Shown here piece by piece: positions 43,141 through 54,257 of a DNA stretch of 64,000 nt. The notes beneath the pieces were generated by a model that was not told where the DNA came from, searched no databases, and saw only the letters and a list, made by a program, of their open reading frames with translations. Source of the stretch: Pseudomonas spelaei (GTDB taxonomy: Bacteria > Pseudomonadota > Gammaproteobacteria > Pseudomonadales > Pseudomonadaceae); the NCBI RefSeq assembly GCF_009724245.1, contig NZ_WNNK01000001.1, positions 1-64,000 of the forward strand, written 5' to 3'. The position numbers and the translations under genes are program-made. Position 1 is the stretch's first letter; each line of letters opens with the position of its first letter.

Positions 43141-44940
43141 GTGAGTGATTTGAGTCATATCCGCAATTTCTCCATCATCGCCCACATTGACCATGGCAAG
43201 TCGACGCTGGCCGATCGATTCATCCAGATGTGCGGCGGCCTTGCCGAGCGTGAAATGGAAGCCCAGGTGCTGGACTCCATGGACCTCGAGCGCGAGCGCG
43301 GGATCACCATCAAGGCCCACAGCGTTACTCTGTATTACACCGCCCGTGATGGCATCAAGTACCAGTTGAACTTCATTGACACCCCAGGCCACGTTGACTT
43401 CACCTACGAAGTCAGCCGGTCGCTGGCAGCCTGTGAAGGCGCGTTGCTGGTAGTGGATGCGGGGCAGGGCGTTGAAGCTCAGTCCGTGGCCAACTGCTAC
43501 ACCGCCATCGAGCAAGGCCTGGAAGTCATGCCGGTGCTGAACAAGATCGACCTGCCACAGGCCGATCCGGACCGCGTGAAAGAAGAAATCGAAAAAATCA
43601 TCGGCATTGACGCCACCGACGCCGTCGAGTGCAGCGCCAAGACCGGCCTGGGCGTCGACGAAGTGCTCGAACGCCTGGTGAAAACCATTCCGGCCCCCAC
43701 CGGCAACTACGAAGATCCGCTGCAAGCGTTGATCATCGACTCCTGGTTCGACAACTACCTGGGCGTTGTTTCCCTGGTACGCGTGCGCCACGGCCGTGTG
43801 AAGAAGGGCGACAAGATCCTGGTCAAGTCCACCGGCAAGATCCACCTGGTGGACAGTGTCGGTGTATTCAACCCCAAGCACACCGCGACCGTTGATCTGA
43901 AAGCCGGCGAAGTAGGCTTCATCATTGCCGGTATCAAGGACATTCACGGTGCACCGGTGGGTGACACCCTGACCTTGAGCTCCACCCCTGACGTCGACGT
44001 GCTGCCGGGTTTCAAACGCATCCAGCCGCAGGTCTACGCCGGCCTGTTCCCGGTCAGCTCCGACGACTTCGAAGATTTCCGCGAAGCCCTGCAAAAGCTG
44101 ACCCTCAACGACTCGTCGTTGCAGTACACCCCGGAAAGCTCCGATGCTCTGGGCTTCGGCTTCCGTTGCGGCTTCCTCGGCATGCTGCACATGGAGATCA
44201 TTCAGGAGCGCCTCGAGCGCGAATACGACCTGGACCTGATCACCACCGCGCCGACGGTTATTTTTGAGCTGGCGCTGAAAACCGGTGAAACGATTTACGT
44301 CGACAACCCGTCCAAGCTTCCGGATCTGTCTTCCATCGAAGACATGCGCGAGCCGATCGTGCGGGCCAATATTCTTGTGCCGCAAGAGCACCTGGGCAAC
44401 GTCATTACCCTGTGTATCGAAAAGCGTGGCGTGCAGCACGACATGTTGTTCCTGGGTACCCAGGTACAAGTGACTTACGATTTGCCGATGAACGAAGTGG
44501 TCCTGGACTTCTTCGACCGTCTCAAATCCACCAGTCGCGGCTATGCTTCGCTGGATTACCATTTTGATCGTTATCAGTCAGCTAATCTGGTGAAACTGGA
44601 TGTGCTGATCAACGGTGACAAGGTCGACGCCCTGGCGTTGATCGTGCACAAGGATAACGCGCACTACAAAGGTCGCCAGTTGACCGAGAAGATGAAGGAA
44701 CTGATTCCGCGCCAGATGTTCGACGTCGCGATCCAGGCCGCCATTGGCGGGCAGATCATTGCGCGGACCTCCGTCAAGGCACTCAGAAAGAACGTACTGG
44801 CCAAATGCTATGGCGGCGACGTCAGCCGTAAGCGCAAGCTGCTTGAGAAGCAAAAGGCCGGTAAAAAACGCATGAAGCAAGTGGGCAACGTGGAAATTCC
44901 ACAAGAAGCCTTCCTTGCGGTGCTCAGGTTGGATAGTTAG
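43141..44940 (+). CDS. lepA: elongation factor 4 (LepA)
   Basis: 599 residues from GTG. G motifs [17 protein letters not shown] and NKIDLP; LepA-specific C-terminal domain ([20 protein letters not shown]). A ribosome-bound GTPase involved in back-translocation or 30S maturation. First gene of lepA-lepB-rnc-era-recO-pdxJ; lepB follows after 5 nt. Confidence 0.97.
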   Translation: MSDLSHIRNFSIIAHIDHGKSTLADRFIQMCGGLAEREMEAQVLDSMDLERERGITIKAHSVTLYYTARDGIKYQLNFIDTPGHVDFTYEVSRSLAACEGALLVVDAGQGVEAQSVANCYTAIEQGLEVMPVLNKIDLPQADPDRVKEEIEKIIGIDATDAVECSAKTGLGVDEVLERLVKTIPAPTGNYEDPLQALIIDSWFDNYLGVVSLVRVRHGRVKKGDKILVKSTGKIHLVDSVGVFNPKHTATVDLKAGEVGFIIAGIKDIHGAPVGDTLTLSSTPDVDVLPGFKRIQPQVYAGLFPVSSDDFEDFREALQKLTLNDSSLQYTPESSDALGFGFRCGFLGMLHMEIIQERLEREYDLDLITTAPTVIFELALKTGETIYVDNPSKLPDLSSIEDMREPIVRANILVPQEHLGNVITLCIEKRGVQHDMLFLGTQVQVTYDLPMNEVVLDFFDRLKSTSRGYASLDYHFDRYQSANLVKLDVLINGDKVDALALIVHKDNAHYKGRQLTEKMKELIPRQMFDVAIQAAIGGQIIARTSVKALRKNVLAKCYGGDVSRKRKLLEKQKAGKKRMKQVGNVEIPQEAFLAVLRLDS

Positions 44941-44945
44941 GTCCT

Positions 44946-45800
44946 ATGTCACTAAATTTCCCGCTGTTGCTGGTCATCGCCGTTGCCGTTTGTGGTCTCC
45001 TGGCGTTGCTTGATCTGGTGTTCTTCGCTCCGCGTCGGCGTACGGCCATCGCGTCCTATCAGGGCAGCGTCAGCCAGCCTGATGTGGCCGTGGTCGAGAA
45101 ACTGAACAAGGAACCGCTGCTGGTTGAATACGGCAAGTCGTTCTTCCCGGTTCTGTTTATCGTGCTGGTGCTGCGTTCGTTCCTGGTGGAGCCGTTTCAG
45201 ATTCCTTCGGGATCGATGAAACCGACCCTGGACGTGGGCGACTTCATCCTGGTGAACAAGTTTTCCTACGGGATCCGCTTGCCGGTGATCGACAAGAAAG
45301 TCATCGAGATCGGTGATCCGCAGCGCGGCGATGTGATGGTGTTCCGCTACCCAAGCGACCCGAACGTCAACTACATCAAGCGTGTGGTAGGCCTGCCGGG
45401 CGACGTGATTCGCTACACCAGCGACAAGCGCCTGTTCGTCAACGGTGAATCGGTGGCGGAAAAACTGATTGGTTCCGAGCCGAACACCCTGGGCAGCGCC
45501 GAGCTGTACCAGGAGAAGCTCGGGGCGGTAGAGCACGAAATCCGCAAGGAAATGAGTCGCTACCGTTCGCCGCCCGATAACCAGTGGACAGTGCCTGCCG
45601 GGCATTACTTCATGATGGGCGACAACCGCGACAACTCCAATGACAGCCGGTACTGGGATGACCCCAACATTCCCAAGGACATGTTGGGCATGGTCCCCGA
45701 CCAGAATATCGTCGGCAAGGCCTTCGCGGTCTGGATGAGCTGGCCGGAACCCAAGCTCAGCCACCTGCCGAACTTCTCGCGGGTCGGGCTGATCAAGTAA
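44946..45800 (+). CDS. lepB: signal peptidase I
   Basis: 284 residues. Two N-terminal membrane segments, catalytic Ser90 (PSGSMKPTL) and Lys145 (NYIKRVVGLPGD), and GDNRDNSNDSR. It cleaves Sec and Tat signal peptides at the outer face of the inner membrane. Confidence 0.97.
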   Translation: MSLNFPLLLVIAVAVCGLLALLDLVFFAPRRRTAIASYQGSVSQPDVAVVEKLNKEPLLVEYGKSFFPVLFIVLVLRSFLVEPFQIPSGSMKPTLDVGDFILVNKFSYGIRLPVIDKKVIEIGDPQRGDVMVFRYPSDPNVNYIKRVVGLPGDVIRYTSDKRLFVNGESVAEKLIGSEPNTLGSAELYQEKLGAVEHEIRKEMSRYRSPPDNQWTVPAGHYFMMGDNRDNSNDSRYWDDPNIPKDMLGMVPDQNIVGKAFAVWMSWPEPKLSHLPNFSRVGLIK

Positions 45801-45806
45801 TCCATG

Positions 45807-45837
45807 CGGCGCTGTGAACACAGCGCCGAATGCTTTT
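45807..45837 (+). terminator. hairpin after lepB, possible weak terminator
   Basis: CGGCGCTGTG (45807-45816) and CACAGCGCCG (45819-45828) are perfect complements; AATGCTTTT follows. The T-run is short, so partial read-through into rnc is likely. Confidence 0.5.
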
Positions 45838-45948
45838 CTGGGGCTTGGACAATTGTCCGGCCTCATGCAGCAACCACCAGGATTTGAATTTGAACACAGC
45901 GTTAATCGTCGTAGGCCTTTGGCGCCACGAACTGAATGTGGGTAAACC

Positions 45949-46638
45949 GTGAGCGTTTCTCTAAGCCGTCTCGAGCGTCAGCTCGGTTACACCTTCAAGG
46001 ATCAGGAGTTGATGATCCTTGCCCTCACACACCGCAGCTTTGCCGGGCGTAACAACGAACGCCTGGAATTCCTCGGTGATGCCATTCTCAACTTTGTTGC
46101 CGGTGAAGCCCTGTTCGACCGCTTCCCGCTGGCCCGTGAAGGCCAGCTGTCGCGTTTGCGTGCCCGCCTGGTGAAGGGCGAAACCCTGGCCGTACTGGCC
46201 CGTGGTTTTGACCTTGGCGAATACCTGCGCCTGGGTTCCGGCGAGTTGAAAAGCGGTGGTTTCCGTCGCGAGTCGATTCTGGCCGATGCCCTCGAAGCCC
46301 TGATCGGTGCAATCTACCTCGATGCCGGTATGGAAGCCGCCAAGGAGCGGGTAGTGGCCTGGCTGGCTTCGGAGATTGAAAGCCTGACGCTGGTGGACAC
46401 CAACAAAGATCCCAAGACCCGCCTGCAAGAGTTTCTGCAGTCTCGCGGGTGTGAACTGCCACGCTACGAAGTGGTGGATATCCAGGGTGAGCCACATTGC
46501 CGAGTGTTCTTCGTCGAATGTGAAATCACCTTACTGAATGAAAAAAGCCGAGGTCAGGGTGTGAGTCGTCGTATTGCCGAACAGGTAGCGGCCGCCGCAG
46601 CACTGATTGCCCTGGGCGTGGAGAATGGCCATGACTGA
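45949..46638 (+). CDS. rnc: ribonuclease III
   Basis: 229 residues from GTG. Signature [12 protein letters not shown], second acidic site in [15 protein letters not shown], and a C-terminal dsRNA-binding domain ([14 protein letters not shown]). It processes rRNA and structured mRNAs; its own 5' leader (45801-45948), which carries the hairpin above, is a plausible autoregulatory target. Confidence 0.97.
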   Translation: MSVSLSRLERQLGYTFKDQELMILALTHRSFAGRNNERLEFLGDAILNFVAGEALFDRFPLAREGQLSRLRARLVKGETLAVLARGFDLGEYLRLGSGELKSGGFRRESILADALEALIGAIYLDAGMEAAKERVVAWLASEIESLTLVDTNKDPKTRLQEFLQSRGCELPRYEVVDIQGEPHCRVFFVECEITLLNEKSRGQGVSRRIAEQVAAAAALIALGVENGHD

Positions 46639-47533
46639 TTCAACTGCAACACGCTGTGGCTATGTTGCCATCGTCGGCCGCCCCAACGTGGGCAAGTCCA
46701 CGTTGCTGAACCACATCCTGGGGCAAAAGCTCGCGATCACGTCGCGCAAGCCGCAGACCACCCGTCACAACATGCTGGGCATCAAGACCGAAGGCAACAT
46801 CCAGGCGGTCTACGTTGATACCCCAGGCATGCACAAAGGCGGCGAGAAAGCCCTCAACCGCTACATGAACAAAACCGCTTCGGCCGCGTTGAAAGACGTC
46901 GACGTGGTGATCTTCGTCGTTGACCGCACCAAGTGGACCGAAGAAGACCAGATGGTCCTCGAGCGCGTGCAATACGTGACTGGCCCGTTGATCGTCGCGT
47001 TGAACAAGACCGACCGTATCGAAGACAAAGCCGAGCTGATGCCGCACCTGAGCTGGCTGCAGGAGCAACTGCCGAACGCCCAGATCATCCCGATCTCGGC
47101 CCAGCACGGGCACAACCTGGAAGCGTTGGAGCGGGTCATCGCCCAGCACCTGCCGGAGAACGAGCACTTCTTCCCGGAAGACCAGATCACCGACCGCAGC
47201 AGCCGTTTCCTGGCGGCTGAACTGGTGCGCGAAAAAATCATGCGCCAGATGGGCGCCGAGCTGCCGTACCAGATCACCGTTGAAATCGAAGAGTTCAAGC
47301 AGCAGGGCAAGACCCTGCATATCCACGCGCTGATCCTCGTCGAGCGTGACGGCCAGAAGAAAATCATCATTGGCGACAAGGGCGAGCGCATCAAGCGTAT
47401 CGGCACCGAAGCGCGCAAGGACATGGAGCTGCTGTTCGACTCCAAGATCATGCTCAACCTGTGGGTCAAGGTGAAGGGTGGTTGGTCTGATGATGAGCGC
47501 GCGTTGCGTTCGTTGGGTTACGGCGACCTGTAA
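46631..47533 (+). CDS. era: GTPase Era
   Basis: 300 residues from ATG 46631, overlapping rnc by 8 nt; GGAGA at 46619-46623 supports this over ATG 46625. G domain ([17 protein letters not shown]) and KH domain ([19 protein letters not shown]). It binds the 16S rRNA 3' end in 30S assembly. Confidence 0.97.
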   Translation: MTDSTATRCGYVAIVGRPNVGKSTLLNHILGQKLAITSRKPQTTRHNMLGIKTEGNIQAVYVDTPGMHKGGEKALNRYMNKTASAALKDVDVVIFVVDRTKWTEEDQMVLERVQYVTGPLIVALNKTDRIEDKAELMPHLSWLQEQLPNAQIIPISAQHGHNLEALERVIAQHLPENEHFFPEDQITDRSSRFLAAELVREKIMRQMGAELPYQITVEIEEFKQQGKTLHIHALILVERDGQKKIIIGDKGERIKRIGTEARKDMELLFDSKIMLNLWVKVKGGWSDDERALRSLGYGDL

Positions 47534-47562
47534 CTTCGGTAGCAGGCTCACCGCAAAACCTC

Positions 47563-47652
47563 TGTGGGAGCGGGCTTGCCCGCGATGAGGGTGTAACATT
47601 CAACGAAAATGTTGATTGTGGCACCGCCATCGCGGGCAAGCCCGCTCCCACA
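47563..47652. repeat. REP doublet, GCGGGC variant
   Basis: Arms TGTGGGAGCGGGCTTGCCCG and complement ending CCCACA at 47652. The arm differs from type A (GCGGGCTTGCCCGCGAT instead of GCTGGCTTGCCTGCGAT) and forms its own internal hairpin. The only copy of this variant here; it lies between era and recO. Confidence 0.92.
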
Positions 47653-47699
47653 TTAGGTTTGTGTTGTTTTCAAGACCGCGCTCCTCCAGCGAGAACTCA

Positions 47700-48389
47700 A
47701 TGTCTCAACCCCAACCCACCGGCCAACCTGCTTACGTCCTGCACAGCCGCGCCTACCGCGAGACCAGCGCCCTGGTGGACTTCCTCACGCCCCAAGGCCG
47801 CCTGCGGGCAGTCTTGCGCAGTGCGCGAGGCAAGGCGGGGACGTTGGCACGTCCGTTCGTGGCCCTGGAAGTGGAGTTTCGCGGACGCGGCGAGCTGAAG
47901 AACGTCGGCCGCATGGAAGCCGCCGGTGCCTCCAACTGGCTCAATGGCGAGGCGCTGTTCAGCGGCCTCTACCTCAACGAATTGCTGATTCGCCTGCTGC
48001 CGGCCGAAGACCCGCACCCTGCAGTCTTTGACCACTACGCCGCCACCTTGCTCGCCCTGGCCGAGGGCCGCCCTTTGGAACCTCTGCTGCGCGCCTTCGA
48101 ATGGCGCTTGCTGGACGATCTGGGCTACGGCTTTGAACTGAGCAACGACCTGCACGGCGACCCCATCGCCGCCGACGGCATGTACCGCCTGCAAGTGGAC
48201 GCGGGCCTGGAGCGGGTGTACCTGCTGCAACCTGGCCTGTTCCAGGGCACCGAGCTGTTGGCCATGAGCGAGGCCGACTGGAGCGCTCCAGGCGCCTTGT
48301 CCGCCGCCAAACGCCTGATGCGCCAGGCCTTGGCCGTGCATCTGGGCGGTCGGCCGCTGGTCAGTCGCGAGTTGTTTCGAAAGCCCTGA
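47700..48389 (+). CDS. recO: DNA repair protein RecO
   Basis: 229 residues from ATG 47700. N-terminal OB fold ([34 protein letters not shown]) and helical C-domain. It loads RecA with RecR and RecF in gap repair. The zinc-finger Cys of some homologues are absent, as in other pseudomonads. Confidence 0.95.
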   Translation: MSQPQPTGQPAYVLHSRAYRETSALVDFLTPQGRLRAVLRSARGKAGTLARPFVALEVEFRGRGELKNVGRMEAAGASNWLNGEALFSGLYLNELLIRLLPAEDPHPAVFDHYAATLLALAEGRPLEPLLRAFEWRLLDDLGYGFELSNDLHGDPIAADGMYRLQVDAGLERVYLLQPGLFQGTELLAMSEADWSAPGALSAAKRLMRQALAVHLGGRPLVSRELFRKP

Positions 48390-48441
48390 CATCCCCGTGT
48401 ATGCTGTGCAGCGATTCCTTCCCTCTTCAGGAGCGCTTTTC

Positions 48442-49185
48442 GTGACCACCAGCAATCGCATTCTTCTCGGCGTGAACATCGACCACGTAGCCACCCTGCG
48501 CCAGGCCCGGGGCACCCGTTACCCGGATCCGGTCAAGGCCGCGCTGGACGCCGAAGAAGCGGGCGCCGACGGCATCACCGTGCACCTGCGCGAAGACCGC
48601 CGGCACATCCAGGAGCGCGACGTGCTGTTGCTCAAGGACGTGCTGCAAACCCGCATGAACTTCGAGATGGGCGTCACCGAAGAAATGATGGCGTTCGCCG
48701 AGCGCATCCGTCCGGCGCACATCTGCCTGGTCCCGGAAACCCGTCAGGAACTGACCACTGAAGGTGGCCTTGATGTGGCTGGCCAGGAAGCGCGGATCAA
48801 GGCCGCCGTGGAACGCCTGTCGAAGATCGGCAGTGAAGTCTCGCTGTTTATCGACGCCGATGAGCGGCAGATCGAAGCGTCGAAACGCGTGGGTGCTCCC
48901 GCCATCGAGCTGCACACTGGCCGTTACGCCGACGCCACCACGCCAACTGAAGTGGCCGATGAGTTGCAACGCATCATCGATGGCGTCAACTGCGGCCTCG
49001 GCGAAGGCCTGATCGTCAACGCCGGCCATGGTCTGCACTACCACAACGTCGAAGCCGTGGCCGCGATCAAAGGTATCAACGAGCTGAACATCGGTCATGC
49101 CTTGGTCGCTCACGCGCTGTTTGTCGGTTTCAAAGGCGCGGTGGCCGAGATGAAAGCCCTGATCCTGGCTGCCGCCAAGGCCTGA
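48442..49185 (+). CDS. pdxJ: pyridoxine 5'-phosphate synthase
   Basis: 247 residues from GTG 48442 (CAGGAG upstream). [23 protein letters not shown] and [14 protein letters not shown] are diagnostic. It condenses 1-deoxyxylulose 5-phosphate with 3-amino-2-oxopropyl phosphate in vitamin B6 synthesis. Confidence 0.97.
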   Translation: MTTSNRILLGVNIDHVATLRQARGTRYPDPVKAALDAEEAGADGITVHLREDRRHIQERDVLLLKDVLQTRMNFEMGVTEEMMAFAERIRPAHICLVPETRQELTTEGGLDVAGQEARIKAAVERLSKIGSEVSLFIDADERQIEASKRVGAPAIELHTGRYADATTPTEVADELQRIIDGVNCGLGEGLIVNAGHGLHYHNVEAVAAIKGINELNIGHALVAHALFVGFKGAVAEMKALILAAAKA

Positions 49186-49288
49186 AAACCACACTGCGGC
49201 AACGCGAACCCTTACTGTTTCGCATTTGCGGGTGTATCGTATTTGCCCTTTGCGGGGCTTGGACCCGCGGCAGATACGTGAGGTTGTT

Positions 49289-50668
49289 GTGTCCCAATCC
49301 TTTTCCCGTCGACAAATCCTGGGTGGTCTGGCCGGTCTTGCAGTGGTCGGTGTCGGTGCCGGTGGCGCCTACCGCTACTGGCTGGGGAAGGTGGCCGAGG
49401 CCGAGGCGGGGCATGATTACGAGCTGATTGCCGCACCGTTGGATGTGGAATTGGTTGCGGGACACAAGACCCAGGCTTGGGCCTTTGGCCCATCGGCACC
49501 AGGTACCGAGCTGCGGGTGCGCCAGGGTGAATGGCTGCGGGTGCGTTTCATCAACCACCTGCCGGTTGCCACGACCATCCACTGGCATGGCATCCGCCTG
49601 CCACTGGAAATGGACGGCGTGCCCTATGTCTCGCAACTGCCGGTACTGCCTGGTGAGTACTTCGATTACAAATTCCGTGTGCCCGATGCCGGCAGCTACT
49701 GGTATCACCCTCATGTGAACAGCAGCGAAGAGCTCGGCCGTGGCCTGGTGGGCCCGCTGATCATCGAAGAGCGCGAGCCTACCGGTTTCAAACACGAACG
49801 CACCCTGAGCCTGAAAAGCTGGCATGTGGATGAAGAGGGCGCGTTTGTCGCCTTCAGTATCCCGCGTGAAGCCGCGCGCGGCGGCACCGCCGGGCGGTTG
49901 TCCACCATCAACGGTGTGTCCCAGGCGGTGATCGATTTGCCGGCCGGGCAGATCACCCGGGTGCGCCTGCTCAACCTCGACAACACCCTGACCTATCGCA
50001 TCAACATTCCCGACGTCGAGGCGCAGATCTATGCCCTGGACGGCAATCCCATCGAGCCGCGGCCGTTAGGCAAGGAATACTGGTTAGGCCCGGGCATGCG
50101 TATTTGTCTGGCGATCAAGGCCCCACCTGCCGGAGAAGAACTGTCTATTCGCAACGGCCCGGTGCGCCTCGGTACCTTCCGCTCGGTGCCCAACACCGAT
50201 GCGCCGAACGAATGGCCGCCCGCGCTGCCCGCCAACCCGATTGCCGAGCCGGACCTGGCCAATGCCGAGAAACTCAACTTCAATTTCGAATGGGTTGGAT
50301 CGGTTTCGGTGAACGTGGACAATAAGCCGCCAAGCCTGTGGCAGATCAACGGCCAGGCCTGGGACATCACTGACAAGACCTGCGCCGACCGCCCGATTGC
50401 CAAGCTTGAAAAGGGCAAGAGCTACATTTTCGAATTGAAGAACATGACCCAGTACCAACACCCGATTCACCTGCACGGCATGAGCTTCAAGGTGATTGCC
50501 TCGAACCGGCACAAGGTGATCCCGTATTTCACCGACACCTACCTGCTGGGCAAGAACGAGCGCGCCCGTGTTGCCCTGGTGGCGGATAACCCGGGCGTGT
50601 GGATGTTCCACTGCCATGTCATTGATCACATGGAAACCGGCCTGATGGCCGCCATCGAGGTAGCGTGA
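49289..50668 (+). CDS. cumA: Tat-exported multicopper oxidase CumA
   Basis: 459 residues from GTG 49289, which places the twin-arginine signal SFSRRQILGG at residues 4-13. Copper ligands: HWHG (98-101), HPH (140-142), then HPIHLHG and HCHVIDHMETGLM near the C-terminus. Closely matches my memory of Pseudomonas CumA, named for Mn(II) oxidation in P. putida, although other oxidases now appear to account for that activity. Periplasmic; physiological substrate unproven. Confidence 0.9.
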   Translation: MSQSFSRRQILGGLAGLAVVGVGAGGAYRYWLGKVAEAEAGHDYELIAAPLDVELVAGHKTQAWAFGPSAPGTELRVRQGEWLRVRFINHLPVATTIHWHGIRLPLEMDGVPYVSQLPVLPGEYFDYKFRVPDAGSYWYHPHVNSSEELGRGLVGPLIIEEREPTGFKHERTLSLKSWHVDEEGAFVAFSIPREAARGGTAGRLSTINGVSQAVIDLPAGQITRVRLLNLDNTLTYRINIPDVEAQIYALDGNPIEPRPLGKEYWLGPGMRICLAIKAPPAGEELSIRNGPVRLGTFRSVPNTDAPNEWPPALPANPIAEPDLANAEKLNFNFEWVGSVSVNVDNKPPSLWQINGQAWDITDKTCADRPIAKLEKGKSYIFELKNMTQYQHPIHLHGMSFKVIASNRHKVIPYFTDTYLLGKNERARVALVADNPGVWMFHCHVIDHMETGLMAAIEVA

Positions 50669-51165
50669 TGCGCCAGTTCCGCCCAATGGCGATTATCGAT
50701 CGCAGCCGCGACCAGGACTTCATGCGTGAAGCCCTGGCCCTCGCCGCCCAAGGCGCAGCATTGGGTGAGGTGCCGGTGGGCGCGGTGCTGGTGCAGGACG
50801 GTGAAATCATCGGTCGGGGCTTCAACTGCCCCATCAGCGGCAACGACCCCAGCGCTCACGCGGAAATGGTCGCCATCCGCGCCGCCGCCCAGGCAGTCAG
50901 CAACTACCGCCTGTCGGGCAGCACCCTGTATGTGACGTTGGAGCCGTGCAGCATGTGCGCCGGGTTGATCGTCCACTCGCGGATCGCTCGAGTGGTGTAT
51001 GGCGCGCTGGAACCCAAGGCGGGAATTGTGCAAAGCCAGGGGCAATTTTTTACCCAGGGCTTTCTCAATCATCGGGTGCTGTTTGAAGGCGGGGTGCTGG
51101 CCGAGGAGTGCGGGACGGTGTTGAGCGAGTTCTTCAAGGCGCGAAGAGCCAAACCTGCTCTTTAA
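50668..51165 (+). CDS. tadA: tRNA-specific adenosine deaminase TadA
   Basis: 165 residues from ATG 50668, sharing one base with the cumA stop. Zinc/catalytic HAE at 64-66 and PCSMC with Cys94 and Cys97. It converts A34 to inosine in tRNA-Arg(ACG) and is essential in most bacteria. Coupling to an oxidase gene is conserved in pseudomonads as I recall, without functional logic. Confidence 0.94.
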   Translation: MRQFRPMAIIDRSRDQDFMREALALAAQGAALGEVPVGAVLVQDGEIIGRGFNCPISGNDPSAHAEMVAIRAAAQAVSNYRLSGSTLYVTLEPCSMCAGLIVHSRIARVVYGALEPKAGIVQSQGQFFTQGFLNHRVLFEGGVLAEECGTVLSEFFKARRAKPAL

Positions 51166-51201
51166 GCAACCCCCAAAAACCTCAATGTGATAACCCAATC
51201 A

Positions 51202-51290
51202 ATGTGGGAGCTGGCTTGCCTGCGATGCAGGCACCTCGGTGTATCAGGCAAACCGAGGTGATGCTATCGCAGGCAAGCCAGCTCCCACAT
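51202..51290. repeat. REP doublet, type A
   Basis: ATGTGGGAGCTGG... and complement ending CCCACAT, between convergent tadA and cmoB. The loop also pairs (CACCTCGGT with ACCGAGGTG). Confidence 0.93.
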
Positions 51291-51321
51291 GTGATCTCCA
51301 TTTTTCAGGAGGAGACGGGTT

Positions 51322-52278
51322 TTATTTCTTGGCGACGATAACCGCCCGCATCGGTGCCGGCAGCCCTTCGATGGTCTTGCTGTGGTCCTCGGGATCAAGG
51401 AAGTCGCTGAGGGACTGATACTTCATCCACTCCGTCCCACGCTGTTCTTCGACCGTGGTCACGCTCACGTCCACACAGCGCACCTCACTGAAGCCTGCAC
51501 GCCGCAGCCACAGCATCAGCGCCGGCACAGACGGCAGGAACCATACGTTACGCATCTGCGCATAACGGTCCTCCGGCACCAGCACTTGTTGCTGATCGCC
51601 CTCAACCACCAATGTTTCCAGGACTAACTCGCCACCCTTTACCAGGCAATCCTTGAGCGCAATCAAATGCTCGATGGGCGAGCGACGGTGATAAAAAACG
51701 CCCATGGAAAACACCGTATCAAAACCTTCCAGATTCGACGGCAGGTCTTCAAACGGGAACGGTAAATGCCAGGCATTCGGCGCTGACAAGTAACGCTGCA
51801 CCGCCTGGAACTGGCAGAAGAACAACCAGTTCGGGTCAACACCAATCACGCTGTCCGCGCCCGCACCGAGCATGCGCCACATGTAATAACCGTTACCGCA
51901 ACCGACATCGAGGATGCGCTTGCCTTTGAGGTCTAGGTGCGGGGCCACTCGCGACCACTTCCAGTCCGAGCGCCATTCGGTATCCACATGCACACCAAAC
52001 AGGTCAAACGGCCCTTTGCGCCACGGGCACAAGCCCATCAGCGCGGTGCGCATTTGCGCGCGGGTGTCGTCATCGCAATCGGTGTCCAGCACCAGCCCGT
52101 TCAGCAGGTCGACTTCGCTGGGCATAATCTTCGGGAGCGCATCCAGCGCGCTCTGCCAGCGCTCCAGGTCGCCATGACCCTTTTCCATCTTGCTATCGAG
52201 TTGCGCTTGCAGGCCCTGGGCCCATACAGCCAAAGGGGTGCCGACCAGATGGCGGGCGAGGGGAGACAGATCAATCAT
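51322..52278 (-). CDS. cmoB: tRNA U34 carboxymethyltransferase CmoB
   Basis: 318 residues. SAM-type fold [19 protein letters not shown] and [20 protein letters not shown]. It transfers the carboxymethyl group from carboxy-SAM to 5-hydroxyuridine-34. It overlaps cmoA by 4 nt (ATGA). Confidence 0.96.
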   Translation of the reverse strand: MIDLSPLARHLVGTPLAVWAQGLQAQLDSKMEKGHGDLERWQSALDALPKIMPSEVDLLNGLVLDTDCDDDTRAQMRTALMGLCPWRKGPFDLFGVHVDTEWRSDWKWSRVAPHLDLKGKRILDVGCGNGYYMWRMLGAGADSVIGVDPNWLFFCQFQAVQRYLSAPNAWHLPFPFEDLPSNLEGFDTVFSMGVFYHRRSPIEHLIALKDCLVKGGELVLETLVVEGDQQQVLVPEDRYAQMRNVWFLPSVPALMLWLRRAGFSEVRCVDVSVTTVEEQRGTEWMKYQSLSDFLDPEDHSKTIEGLPAPMRAVIVAKK

Positions 52279-53018
52279 GGCAAGGCAATCAACGAGGCAA
52301 AGTTAAGACACTGGAACCACGGCACGACTTTCGAGAACCCGGCCGCCATCAGGCGTTCGCGGTGTTCTTCGAGGCTGTCGGGTTTCATGACGTTTTCGAT
52401 GGCGCTGCGCTTCTGGGCGATTTCCAGTTCGCTGTAGCCGTTGGCACGTTTGAAGGCAATGTGCAGGTCGGTCAGCAGCGCGTGTTCTTCGGGATCATTG
52501 AAGCGCAGCTTTTCCGAGAGGATCAGCGCGCCGCCCGGCAGCAACGACTGACGAATCCGTCCAAGTAACGCCAGGCGTTCTTCGGGGGCAATAAATTGCA
52601 GGGTGAAATTCAACGCCACCACCGAGGCCGGTTGGAACTGCAGCGCGAGGATATCGCCCTCGACCACTTCCACCGGCAGTAACTCCTGAAACATCGAGTC
52701 CTGGCCGTTCAGGTATTCCCGGCAACGCTCGACCATCGCGGCAGAGTTATCCACAGCGATCACCCGGCAACCGTCGGTGCGCACGTGACGGCGCAGGGCC
52801 TGGGTCACCGCACCGAGGGACGAACCCAGGTCGTAGAGCACACTGCCCGGCTGGGCAAACTGCGCCGCCAGTACGCCGAGGTTCTCGACAATGGTCGGGT
52901 AGCCGGGCACCGAGCGCTTGATCATGTCCGGGAATACCCGCACCACGTCTTCGTTGAAGGCGAAGTCCGGCACCTGGGGCAAGGGCTGGGCGAATAGGCG
53001 ATCGGGTTCTTTGCTCAC
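52275..53018 (-). CDS. cmoA: carboxy-SAM synthase CmoA
   Basis: 247 residues from GTG 53018; the upstream open frame overlaps yhhN and a REP half. [20 protein letters not shown] and [19 protein letters not shown] are characteristic. It makes carboxy-S-adenosylmethionine from SAM and prephenate for CmoB. Confidence 0.96.
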   Translation of the reverse strand: MSKEPDRLFAQPLPQVPDFAFNEDVVRVFPDMIKRSVPGYPTIVENLGVLAAQFAQPGSVLYDLGSSLGAVTQALRRHVRTDGCRVIAVDNSAAMVERCREYLNGQDSMFQELLPVEVVEGDILALQFQPASVVALNFTLQFIAPEERLALLGRIRQSLLPGGALILSEKLRFNDPEEHALLTDLHIAFKRANGYSELEIAQKRSAIENVMKPDSLEEHRERLMAAGFSKVVPWFQCLNFASLIALP

Positions 53019-53053
53019 GGCTGTTCCGGCGACGAAGGGGGAAAAGCCGGCAT

Positions 53054-53085
53054 TGTAGCCGCTGCCGCAGGCTGCGATAAGGCCG
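53054..53085. repeat. single REP-B half (degenerate)
   Basis: TTGTAGCCGCTGCCGCAGGC resembles the type B arm, without an inverted partner. It lies between yhhN and cmoA. Confidence 0.5.
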
Positions 53086-53092
53086 AAGGCCT

Positions 53093-53728
53093 TCAGCGGT
53101 CTTTTTGGCCGAACGCCGAGGCGGTAATCCCCCACTGCCCCAGCCAGTAGCTGACGATCAACACATACGGCGCCGCTTCAAACGCTACTACAAACCGATT
53201 GATTCCGATCAGCGTGTCGGAAAACACAAACGACACCGCGCCTGCCGCCGCCAATAGTGCCGAGCGCTTGGGCACATCGCTGCCCAGTCGCGCCAGGGCT
53301 CGCCAGAGCATGGCGCTGATCACCAGGGCGTAAACCACCACGGGCACGAGCAATGGACCGAGGCCGTGGGAAATCAGGATGCTCAGCAAGATTGCACCTA
53401 CCACCAGTGCCAGCACCAAGGGCAGCAGTGCTGGTCGGCGGCAATCACTCAAATAGGCTTTGAGGTATGCCAAATGGGCGAATAAAAACGCGCCGAGGCC
53501 GAAGATAAACAGGTCGCCGGGCCACGCCAGCAATACATCGCCCACCAGGGAGAAAATCAGGCCCAGGCTGATCCAGCGTCGATAGTCAGTGGGTGGCGCG
53601 TCATGCAGCCAGCCCAGCAGTGCCAGCACTGGCAAAGGTTTGACCAGCAGGCACAGCAGCGTGGCGTGGGTACTCAAACCGTAGATAAAAGTGCCGGCGC
53701 CCATCAGCGCGAGAATCAGCCATGGCAT
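53093..53728 (-). CDS. YhhN family membrane protein (lysoplasmalogenase-like)
   Basis: 211 residues, about 8 membrane helices. Conserved [20 protein letters not shown] and [14 protein letters not shown] match the YhhN/TMEM86 family, some members of which hydrolyse lysoplasmalogen. It starts 1 nt after the stop of the inhibitor gene. Bacterial substrate uncertain. Confidence 0.88.
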   Translation of the reverse strand: MPWLILALMGAGTFIYGLSTHATLLCLLVKPLPVLALLGWLHDAPPTDYRRWISLGLIFSLVGDVLLAWPGDLFIFGLGAFLFAHLAYLKAYLSDCRRPALLPLVLALVVGAILLSILISHGLGPLLVPVVVYALVISAMLWRALARLGSDVPKRSALLAAAGAVSFVFSDTLIGINRFVVAFEAAPYVLIVSYWLGQWGITASAFGQKDR

Positions 53729-53729
53729 A

Positions 53730-54122
53730 TCAGTTCACCGTAATGGCGCAGTCGAAGGTTTCGGCCGGTTCTGCTTCCGGTTCCCAGGGTTGCTGGGAGG
53801 TCAGGCGCAAGCGGCCTTGGCCTTGGGCAAAAGCCTGGAAGCGCCAGGTGGACTTGCCGCCGGCACCGACGAGGCCAGTGTTTTCCGGGTTGCTGTAGAC
53901 CTCGGGACTGAGGCTGCGCAACACGCCGCCGGCTGAATCCTGGATCGCCCAGCGATAGCCGGTGGTGGGGTTGCTGGGCAAGGTCAGGATCAGGTTTTGC
54001 CCGGTTTTAAGCACGAGAGGGCAGGCGCTCTGTTTTTCCACGGTGACGTTTTGCTTCGGCGCACTGGCGCAAGCGGCGAGCAACAGGAGGCTCAGGGGGA
54101 GAAGCAGGCGGACAGCGGTCAT
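53730..54122 (-). CDS. chagasin-type (I42) cysteine protease inhibitor lipoprotein
   Basis: 130 residues. Lipobox LLLLAAC gives lipidation at Cys18. Chagasin loops: NPTTGYRW, the central GLVGAGGKSTWRF, and QQPWEP. I42 proteins inhibit papain-like proteases. Coupled to yhhN by near-overlapping stop and start. Confidence 0.88.
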   Translation of the reverse strand: MTAVRLLLPLSLLLLAACASAPKQNVTVEKQSACPLVLKTGQNLILTLPSNPTTGYRWAIQDSAGGVLRSLSPEVYSNPENTGLVGAGGKSTWRFQAFAQGQGRLRLTSQQPWEPEAEPAETFDCAITVN

Positions 54123-54257
54123 GGGGGCTCCGTTGATTCACGACGAAGGGCGAGCATAACCGAAGATGAGACAAGGTGTGACAGGATAGCCTTGCGTTGG
54201 CTGTACAGGCCCCTTCGACTTGCTCGCGAAGAGGCCAGCCCAGGCGCTACATAACCA

